NCBI GenBank assembly: GCA_002365025.1
Contig: DEYX01000354.1
Coordinates: forward strand, 1 to 11,581
From: Hungatella sp. UBA3147
Lineage (GTDB): Bacteria; Bacillota; Clostridia; Lachnospirales; Lachnospiraceae
Length of the DNA: 11,581 nucleotides
Direction of reading: 5' to 3'
Shown: positions 7,049 to 11,581 of the stretch, in pieces
How the letters are laid out: every line of letters starts with the position of its first letter
Numbering within the stretch: the stretch's first letter is position 1
Translations under genes and position numbers: made by a program
The notes under the pieces: model-generated
Databases searched by the model: none
Told to the model about the DNA's origin: nothing
What the model saw: only the letters and a program-made list of their open reading frames with translations

Positions 7049-7080
7049 TTGACATTTGATTCTTGTCTCCATGATATATT
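7049..7080 (+). promoter_or_regulatory. Probable promoter of gapN
   Basis: A perfect TTGACA (7049-7054) is followed by an AT-rich TGATATATT at 7072-7080. TGATAT gives 17-bp spacing, GATATA 18 and TATATT 20. The start codon lies 45 bases further on. The -10 is imprecise but the position suits separate expression of gapN. Confidence 0.5.
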
Positions 7081-7124
7081 ACATACAAATAGAAATTGCA
7101 AAGGTATGGAAAGGAGAAGATAAT

Positions 7125-8579
7125 ATGTCTGAATTATGTAATGAAAAGCATACTTATGGAAATTTAATCAATGGCAGGTGGGTGGAATCCGCATCAGGGA
7201 ATGTCATTACCATAACATCCCCTGCAGACGGTTCTTTTATCGGTGAGATACAGGCAGTCAGCAGAGAAGAGGTCGATGAGGTCATCCGTTATTCCAAAGA
7301 AGGTCTTTCTTTGTGGGCCGGTGTTCCAATATTTGAAAAGGCACAGATCCTGTACAATGCTGCAGAGCTTTTGGAGGAAAGGACGGAAGAGATAGCGGAT
7401 ATTTTGATGATGGAGATTGCAAAAGACAGGAAATCTTCCGTATCAGAAGTGAAGCGGACCGCAGATTTTCTCCGGTTTACGGCAGATGCAGGAAAAAGTC
7501 TGGAAGGAATCGCAGTAAGCGGGGAGAATTTCCCGGGTGGTTCCCGTAATAAAATATCCTATGTTAGAAGGGTTCCGCTAGGTACCGTATTAGCCATATC
7601 ACCCTTTAATTACCCCATTAATCTATCCGCCTCCAAGATTGCACCGGCGCTGATGGGGGGGAATACGGTAATATTAAAACCGGCGACCCAGGGGGCCATC
7701 AGCGCCCTTCATCTTGTAAAAGCATTGCAGGATGCCGGATTGCCGGGGGGAGTACTGCAGACAGTTACCGGAAAAGGCAGTGAGATCGGTGACTATATCG
7801 TAACCCATGAAAATATTAATTTTATAAATTTTACAGGAAGTACGGAGGTAGGCAGGCATTTATCCAAGATATCCTGCATGACCCCTCTGTTACTGGAACT
7901 TGGCGGCAAGGATGCGGCTCTTGTGCTGGAAGATGCCGATTTAAAATATGCGGCAAGTAATATTGTAGAAGGTGCCTTTTCTTATTCCGGCCAGCGCTGT
8001 ACAGCAGTGAAGCGTATTATCACCACAGATAAGGTAGCGGATCAGCTGGTAGATATGCTGAAAACAGGAATTGAAAAACTATCGGTGGGAGATCCCAGGG
8101 ATAATGTGGTGGTCACTCCTCTGATTGATCAGAAATCTGCTGATTTTGCAGAATTCTTAATTCAGGATGCCGTTGCAAAAGGTGCAGAACTTATTGTTGG
8201 AAATAAGAGGGAAGGAAATTTAGTCTATCCTACTTTACTGGATAAAGTAACCGTGGATATGGAGATTGCATGGAAAGAACCGTTTTCACCCATTCTTCCT
8301 ATTATCCGGGTTAAAGATATGGAAGAAGCGGTAGAGATTGCTAACCGCTCAGAATATGGCCTACAATCTTCCGTATTTACCAAAGATATTAATAAAGCCT
8401 TTCGTATTGCTGAAAAGTTAGAAGTGGGAACTGTTCAGATTAACAATAAAACAGAAAGAGGCCCGGATCACTTCCCATTTTTGGGAGTAAAAGCTTCCGG
8501 TATGGGAACCCAGGGAGTAAAGTATTCCATAGAAGCAATGACAAGGCCAAAAGCAATCACCATTAATTTAACAGAATAA
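7125..8579 (+). CDS. gapN: Non-phosphorylating NADP-dependent glyceraldehyde-3-phosphate dehydrogenase
   Basis: This 484-residue aldehyde dehydrogenase matches GapN-type enzymes along its length. It oxidises glyceraldehyde 3-phosphate straight to 3-phosphoglycerate, producing NADPH without ATP. Visible are FNYP at 161-164 with the oxyanion Asn162, LELGGKD with general-base Glu258, SYSGQRCTAVKR with nucleophile Cys292, FTGST at 236-240, and the GapN-typical KREGNL, LPIIRV, INNKTERG and QGVKYSIEAMT. EPFSP (385-389) replaces the usual EPFGP of the cofactor pocket. The frame is open to 7056, but ATG 7125 has AAAGGAG at 7110-7116 and fits the family start. It is monocistronic between its own promoter and a strong terminator, and likely supplies NADPH for biosynthesis. 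Confidence 0.93.
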   Translation: MSELCNEKHTYGNLINGRWVESASGNVITITSPADGSFIGEIQAVSREEVDEVIRYSKEGLSLWAGVPIFEKAQILYNAAELLEERTEEIADILMMEIAKDRKSSVSEVKRTADFLRFTADAGKSLEGIAVSGENFPGGSRNKISYVRRVPLGTVLAISPFNYPINLSASKIAPALMGGNTVILKPATQGAISALHLVKALQDAGLPGGVLQTVTGKGSEIGDYIVTHENINFINFTGSTEVGRHLSKISCMTPLLLELGGKDAALVLEDADLKYAASNIVEGAFSYSGQRCTAVKRIITTDKVADQLVDMLKTGIEKLSVGDPRDNVVVTPLIDQKSADFAEFLIQDAVAKGAELIVGNKREGNLVYPTLLDKVTVDMEIAWKEPFSPILPIIRVKDMEEAVEIANRSEYGLQSSVFTKDINKAFRIAEKLEVGTVQINNKTERGPDHFPFLGVKASGMGTQGVKYSIEAMTRPKAITINLTE

Positions 8580-8618
8580 CCGGAATCAGGCTGTCAGTCA
8601 GGCAGATGAAACAGTGTG

Positions 8619-8650
8619 AAACCCGCCCCCTTGTATGGGGCGGGTTTTTT
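8619..8650 (+). terminator. Strong Rho-independent terminator after gapN
   Basis: AACCCGCCCC (8620-8629) pairs perfectly with GGGGCGGGTT (8637-8646) through a 7-base loop; one more A-T pair extends it to 11 bp, and six T (8645-8650) follow. On the minus strand the same hairpin, with a shorter T tail, may also stop transcripts of the convergent methyltransferase gene. Confidence 0.92.
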
Positions 8651-8743
8651 GCAAATAGCTTTAGACGGTTGGGAGCGGAGAGCCCTAAACCCTAAGGTGC
8701 TATTTTTAGTTGGATATGCCAAATTTTCAGGAAGTTTAATCGG

Positions 8744-9547
8744 CTATGATATTGCAGAAATTTCAAATTTTGCAATTCTATTGTTTGCGTTGGTCAATAT
8801 AGGGGAAATCATTGTGATAAAAAGAGGGGAAAACCGCTTCATCACCGGAGTGTAGTTCCATTCATCTTTTAGTTTCACATATGGGCACATGATTTCAAGC
8901 TCTTTGGATTCCTTCACGCCCCACCGGAACACAGCGCTGGTTTTTTTAAGCGTGTCATGCTTTTTCTGATTTCTAAGGGTAAATGACGACAGCAATTCAA
9001 TGAGAAGCGTACAGCCCGGAAAGGCATCGCGGATCATACCCATCAGAACTTTGATTTCATCCTCTGAAAAATACATGATCAGACCTTCCATAATGATGAG
9101 CACTTCGCCATCCTGGTCAATTTCATTGATCCAACTGTTATCCAGTGCGGAACAGGAGATCATTGTTTCCCGCTGCGTAACGGGTAAAAGCTGTGCTCTT
9201 AGATCCGCAATTGGCTGAAAATCAATATTGTACCAACGGATTCTTCCATTGTCCACTCGATGAAACCGGGTGTCCAGTCCACAGCCTAAATTGATACAGA
9301 TACAATGAGGGTGCATTTTGATAAATGCTTTTACTTCCCGGTCCAAAATGATTGTTCTGGCAGCACAGCCCCATAAGCTCATTTTGCCTTTGTCAAATTT
9401 TGAAAAGTCATAGTCCAGTTTTTCCGTTATTTCTATCGCATACCGATCAAAAAAAAACGGTTTAGCTTTTTTGCTCTCTACTGCTCTGGCATACATTGGA
9501 ATGAGCATGGTTTCCGGAACGCCTGATAATTGAACACTGAGTTTCAT
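8744..9547 (-). CDS. Leucine carboxyl methyltransferase-like SAM-dependent methyltransferase
   Basis: A 267-residue class I methyltransferase of the LCMT/PPM family, which includes polyketide and natural-product O-methyltransferases. GVPETMLIPMYARAVESK (9-26) is the typical N terminus, NLGCGLDTR (86-94) is SAM-binding motif I, Asp109 in YNIDF probably holds the SAM ribose, and IMEGLIMYFSEDE (151-163) is the conserved catalytic-side motif. The frame opens with a GTG at 9562, but ATG 9547 is preferred because AAAGGTGG lies about 11 bases before it and overlaps that GTG. It has its own promoter with palindromes downstream of it. A run of nine T encodes Phe31-33. The substrate is unknown: free carboxylate, small metabolite or xenobiotic are all possible. 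It is monocistronic and convergent with gapN. Confidence 0.87.
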   Translation of the reverse strand: MKLSVQLSGVPETMLIPMYARAVESKKAKPFFFDRYAIEITEKLDYDFSKFDKGKMSLWGCAARTIILDREVKAFIKMHPHCICINLGCGLDTRFHRVDNGRIRWYNIDFQPIADLRAQLLPVTQRETMISCSALDNSWINEIDQDGEVLIIMEGLIMYFSEDEIKVLMGMIRDAFPGCTLLIELLSSFTLRNQKKHDTLKKTSAVFRWGVKESKELEIMCPYVKLKDEWNYTPVMKRFSPLFITMISPILTNANNRIAKFEISAIS

Positions 9548-9569
9548 TGGGATACTTTCCACCTTTCAT

Positions 9570-9606
9570 GTTAGACACTAAGTTGATGAGTTAGCAATGA
9601 CTAACT
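9570..9606. promoter_or_regulatory. Two palindromes, candidate operators for the methyltransferase gene
   Basis: TTAG-ACA-CTAA (9571-9581) and AGTTAG-N6-CTAACT (9589-9606) share the GTTAG/CTAA half-site in the same arrangement, with centres about 21 bp apart, close to two helical turns. They lie between the -10 box of the minus-strand promoter and the ribosome binding site, where a bound dimeric repressor (TetR- or MarR-like) would block initiation. No such regulator is encoded in the window. Confidence 0.5.
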
Positions 9607-9608
9607 AA

Positions 9609-9637
9609 AATATACCATATACTGCCTATGAAAACAA
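9609..9637 (-). promoter_or_regulatory. Promoter of the methyltransferase gene
   Basis: Read on the minus strand, TTGTTT (9637-9632) and TATATT (9614-9609) are separated by exactly 17 bases. The start codon is about 60 bases downstream, with two palindromes between. Confidence 0.6.
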
Positions 9638-9645
9638 GAACGTAA

Positions 9646-9681
9646 TTTGGCAGAAGAAATTTAAAGGGCGTTCCTGCCAAA
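9646..9681. repeat. Perfect 8-bp inverted repeat in the divergent gap
   Basis: TTTGGCAG (9646-9653) and CTGCCAAA (9674-9681) are exact reverse complements around 20 bases. There is no T-run on either strand, so a terminator is unlikely. It lies just upstream of the minus-strand -35 box and upstream of the small plus-strand gene, so it could be a regulatory site or leader hairpin for either. Confidence 0.45.
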
Positions 9682-9746
9682 CCTTTGCTTATAAGAGGAG
9701 AGAAAGAGGGGAAGATAAGGACAGGACGGTTTTTAGGAGTAATGCG

Positions 9747-9959
9747 ATGAATCTTATCTTTCTTTTAATGGCCTTGCTGCCAATCATAATTGGAGCTTTG
9801 GGAATTGTATTGATTTTTTATTATTTCTATCAATGGATGAAAGGCTTTCGGTTAATAAAATACCGATTGGCAGGTGAAATCTGCCTTTTGGCGGTACTCG
9901 TGTATTTTTTGGTATTCTTTATTTTCTGGTTTATGGGGCTTGGTCTGGCTTCTGGTTAA
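9747..9959 (+). CDS. Small two-helix membrane protein, function unknown
   Basis: I do not recognise this 70-residue protein. It is almost entirely hydrophobic, with one helix at about 4-29 and another at about 44-66, joined by a basic loop (QWMKGFRLIKYRLAGE, 30-45). The positive loop suggests both ends face outward and the loop inward. There is no cysteine pair, catalytic motif or signal-peptide cleavage site; the single Cys is within helix two (about 47). AGGAG at 9735-9739 is well placed before ATG 9747, which supports real translation. It is divergent from the methyltransferase gene and convergent with the TfoX-domain gene, so it appears to be alone. A TATAAG at 9690-9695 could be a -10 box but no -35 fits. 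Confidence 0.65.
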   Translation: MNLIFLLMALLPIIIGALGIVLIFYYFYQWMKGFRLIKYRLAGEICLLAVLVYFLVFFIFWFMGLGLASG

Positions 9960-9964
9960 GCGGA

Positions 9965-9983
9965 GGAGGCAGGCTTTGCCTTT
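9965..9983 (+). terminator. Weak hairpin between convergent genes
   Basis: AGGCA (9967-9971) pairs with TGCCT (9977-9981) around a 5-base loop, and two flanking G-T pairs can extend it. Only three T follow, and the hairpin ends at the stop codon of the convergent TfoX-domain gene. It is a possible weak terminator for the small membrane protein gene. Confidence 0.3.
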
Positions 9984-10241
9984 CTACAATTTATGAGAAT
10001 TATAAAATATCTTTAATTCCTCTTTCCTCTCCTGAGGCAGGAGTATTTTTTTTATTCCCTGAATGGCCCCTTCCAGAGCATACAGACGATGGATGCAGGC
10101 AGAAGAGTCCATGGCCTGGATCTTCAGCCAGGCCTTTTCTGTGCCTGTTGCCTTTAATTCTTCATAAGTAAAGATTCCGGTTTCATTTAGCTGCCTTTCT
10201 ACTTCTTTTCCGATATTAGGAAGGTTAGATAATTCTCCCAT
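9984..10241 (-). CDS. Stand-alone TfoX C-terminal-domain protein
   Basis: This 85-residue protein is a TfoX/Sxy C-terminal domain without the N-terminal domain. Diagnostic segments are ELSNLPNIGKEVERQL near the start, a helix-hairpin-helix-like turn, then SSACIHRLYALEGAIQGI in the middle and a basic C-terminal helix. In Gram-negative bacteria full-length TfoX/Sxy activates competence genes; short clostridial forms have no proven role and the fold suggests nucleic-acid or protein binding. ATG 10241 is preferred because AAAGGAGGAG lies 7 bases upstream. An upstream in-frame ATG at 10277 overlaps the araC stop as ATGA and would add 12 residues (KKSQANKRRST), but it has a poor ribosome site. It probably shares a transcript with araC. 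Confidence 0.85.
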   Translation of the reverse strand: MGELSNLPNIGKEVERQLNETGIFTYEELKATGTEKAWLKIQAMDSSACIHRLYALEGAIQGIKKILLPQERKEELKIFYNSHKL

Positions 10242-10273
10242 TGTACTCCTCCTTTTGTTTGCTTGGCTTTTTT

Positions 10274-11167
10274 TCATGAGTTTTTCCCACTGTCCCGATG
10301 CTTCCTGGGTGTTATATGAAATTCTCTTTTAAACAAACGGTCAAAATAGCTGGTACTCTCAAACCCGGTATGCTCCGCAATGTCTGTTATGGAGCGGTCC
10401 GTTTGAAGGAGAAGTTTCCATGCCTGATGAAGCCGGTATTTATTCAAGTATTCTATGGGCGACAAAGGAACGGAGCATTGAAAGCAGCGGAGGGCTTCCC
10501 GCTTGCTAACCCCAACGGATGCGGCGATTTCTTTCAGTGTAATCTTATTCCAGTAGTTTTCTTCAATAAAACAGGTCATGCCTTTAAAACGGGCCTGAGA
10601 AATCCTGCTTATCCCCGTATTTTCCATGGTCGCAAATTCCAGCCTGTGTTCAAACAATCTGTTCCAAACCATGCAGATGATGATATGGACCTCCAGCTCC
10701 CAGGATGGACCTGGATTTTCACATATGTCATATAGTCTTGAAAGAGAAGAAAGAACGTCTTTTTGCCAGGAGGTACTTCTTTTCAGGACAATATGGGAAA
10801 TACCCGAAGTGATAAAAGGAAGCATGTGTTTATCATAAATAGAACTGTTTTCAGGAGCAATAAAATCGGATGCAAACAATACATTAGGGATAACTGCTGT
10901 CCCGGTTGAAAGAAAGCGGTGAATGACTCCGGAATTGATGAAAATCCCATCCCCAGCTTCCAATATGTAATTGATGTTGCCGATGGAACACTGCAGGATT
11001 CCTTCTTTTACAGACACCAGTTCAAATTCCCTGTGCCAGTGCCAGTCAATGCACTTGTTATCGAACTTTCCTACATCTTCATAATAATATTGAAATGGAA
11101 AGGTGGAGGAGCCGTGGGAGACTAGCTCCATCATGGATTCGTCGGTGAGTATTTTCGTGCTTTGCAT
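10274..11167 (-). CDS. AraC-family transcriptional regulator with cupin sensor domain
   Basis: This 297-residue regulator has an N-terminal cupin-like ligand domain (about 20-110), with HWHREFELVSV (43-53) and GDGIFINSGVIHRF (72-85) as the barrel strands, a linker, and a C-terminal pair of helix-turn-helix motifs (about 195-291). The first is TLKEIAASVGVSKREALRCF, and the second SITDIAEHTGFESTSYFDRLFK, ending REFHITPRKHR where most members have a Tyr in place of the His. AAAGGAG lies 8 bases before the ATG. Such proteins usually sense sugars or other small molecules and activate a neighbouring operon. The divergent MFS transporter gene is the obvious target. The TfoX-domain gene follows directly. 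The effector is unknown. Confidence 0.92.
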   Translation of the reverse strand: MQSTKILTDESMMELVSHGSSTFPFQYYYEDVGKFDNKCIDWHWHREFELVSVKEGILQCSIGNINYILEAGDGIFINSGVIHRFLSTGTAVIPNVLFASDFIAPENSSIYDKHMLPFITSGISHIVLKRSTSWQKDVLSSLSRLYDICENPGPSWELEVHIIICMVWNRLFEHRLEFATMENTGISRISQARFKGMTCFIEENYWNKITLKEIAASVGVSKREALRCFQCSVPLSPIEYLNKYRLHQAWKLLLQTDRSITDIAEHTGFESTSYFDRLFKREFHITPRKHRDSGKNS

Positions 11168-11206
11168 AGAGTGTTCTCCTTTGGCTTTGTCTGGCTGATT
11201 GGCTAG

Positions 11207-11236
11207 ATTGTATCACAAACTGGCGGTAAATTACAA
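11207..11236 (-). promoter_or_regulatory. Promoter of the araC-family gene
   Basis: On the minus strand TTGTAA (11236-11231) and TACAAT (11212-11207) are 18 bases apart, and the -10 carries an extended TGA just upstream (11215-11213). The two partial repeats GGCTGATT (11193-11200) and GGCTAGATT (11201-11209) lie across and beyond the start site and could be regulator contacts. Confidence 0.55.
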
Positions 11237-11257
11237 GATTTTGAATAAAAAATGCGG

Positions 11258-11263
11258 TATAAT
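11258..11263 (+). promoter_or_regulatory. -10 box of the divergent MFS gene
   Basis: A perfect TATAAT lies 29 bases before the MFS start. No consensus -35 is found at 16-18 bp (AAGATT at 11235-11240), which fits a promoter needing an activator such as the divergent AraC protein. Its upstream region overlaps the -35 box of the araC promoter. Confidence 0.5.
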
Positions 11264-11292
11264 ACAAAAAAATGAATAGCAGGTGATTCTCA

Positions 11293-11581
11293 ATGAATAA
11301 AGATTATACCAAAACCGTCCATGCCTGTTTCATGAGCTATATCGTGCAGGCGATCATTAACAATTTTGTACCTCTTTTATTTCTTACGTTTCAGTCAGAG
11401 TATGGCATTTCCTTATCCAGGATTACCATGCTTGTGACTTTTAATTTTGGAATTCAGCTGATCGTGGATTTACTGTCTGCGGGAATCGTCGACCGGGTCG
11501 GTTACCGGGCTTCCATGATAACGGCTCATATATTGTCAGCAACAGGTCTGGTATCCTTAACCATTCTGCCAGGATTGTTTT
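11293..11581 (+). CDS. MFS transporter, N-terminal part
   Basis: The frame opens at ATG 11293 after AGGTGA (11281-11286) and runs 96 codons to the right edge without a stop. The peptide begins MNKDYTKTVHACFMSYIVQ, then a first helix, NNFVPLLFLTFQSEYGIS, a second helix (TMLVTFNFGIQLIVDLL), the loop AGIVDRVGYRAS and a third helix. DRVGYR is the MFS motif A between helices 2 and 3. The substrate cannot be told from this part; sugar or drug export are both possible. Divergence from an AraC-type regulator with a shared 125-base control region suggests substrate-responsive expression. Confidence 0.85.
   Translation, partial: MNKDYTKTVHACFMSYIVQAIINNFVPLLFLTFQSEYGISLSRITMLVTFNFGIQLIVDLLSAGIVDRVGYRASMITAHILSATGLVSLTILPGLF

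Noticed and set aside
7056..7124. N-terminal extension of GapN
   Set aside because: It would begin inside the promoter, lacks a ribosome site, and GapN proteins normally start near the ATG at 7125.
7655..7661. Run of seven G inside gapN as a phase-variation tract
   Set aside because: It is short, encodes Gly-Gly in frame within a conserved enzyme, and a switch-off of gapN has no supporting context.
8683..8695. CCCTAAACCCTAA, resembling a telomere-type repeat
   Set aside because: Only two units occur in a short gap of a bacterial chromosome; chance is the simplest reading.
8616..8855. 79-codon plus-strand frame after gapN
   Set aside because: It starts inside the gapN terminator and lies over the end of the methyltransferase gene; no homology or ribosome site.
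10298..10735. 145-codon plus-strand frame antisense to araC
   Set aside because: The AraC protein on the minus strand has a full set of family motifs; this frame has none.

Overview
The window looks like an ordinary chromosomal stretch of an anaerobic, low-to-mid GC Firmicute, most likely a Lachnospiraceae (Clostridium cluster XIVa, Lacrimispora/Hungatella-like). This rests on strong AGGAGG-type ribosome binding sites, TATAAT-type promoters, short T-tailed terminators, and the gene families present: the YqeB/MocA molybdenum-hydroxylase module, a GGDEF/HD-GYP protein, a stand-alone TfoX C-terminal domain and GapN. The taxon is inferred from gene content, not from a marker gene. There is no rRNA, tRNA, CRISPR array, transposase, phage gene or integration site.

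Layout. (1) 1-2031, plus strand: the end of a molybdenum-cofactor operon, with a MOSC-domain protein tail, MogA, YqeB and a MocA-like cytidylyltransferase. Together they insert molybdenum and mature the cofactor, probably for selenium-dependent molybdenum hydroxylases encoded outside the window. (2) 2101-2607: a flavin reductase-family protein followed by a terminator. (3) 2767-4446: a membrane-anchored PAS-GGDEF-HD-GYP protein with motifs for both making and degrading cyclic di-GMP, set off by its own promoter and terminator. (4) 4606-5535: a tocopherol cyclase-family protein, unexpected in an anaerobe. (5) 5637-7035: a CGAxxG putative redox protein overlapping a TDT/TehA/SLAC1-family transporter, preceded by a promoter whose spacer contains one arm of a perfect 9-bp inverted repeat. 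(6) 7125-8579: non-phosphorylating glyceraldehyde-3-phosphate dehydrogenase (GapN) with a TTGACA promoter and a very strong terminator. (7) 8744-9547, minus strand: a leucine-carboxyl-methyltransferase-like SAM methyltransferase with a good promoter and two palindromes just downstream of the -10 box, suggesting repression by an unseen regulator. (8) 9747-9959: a two-helix small membrane protein. (9) 9984-11167, minus strand: a TfoX C-terminal-domain protein downstream of an AraC-family regulator. (10) From 11293, plus strand: the start of an MFS transporter divergent from araC and probably regulated by it.

No new multi-gene defence or mobile system is visible. The points most worth following are the CGAxxG/TDT gene pair with its dyad-overlapped promoter, the paired palindromes ahead of the methyltransferase, the tocopherol cyclase homologue with an altered core motif, and the intact bifunctional cyclic di-GMP enzyme. 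No gap between genes exceeds 300 bases.
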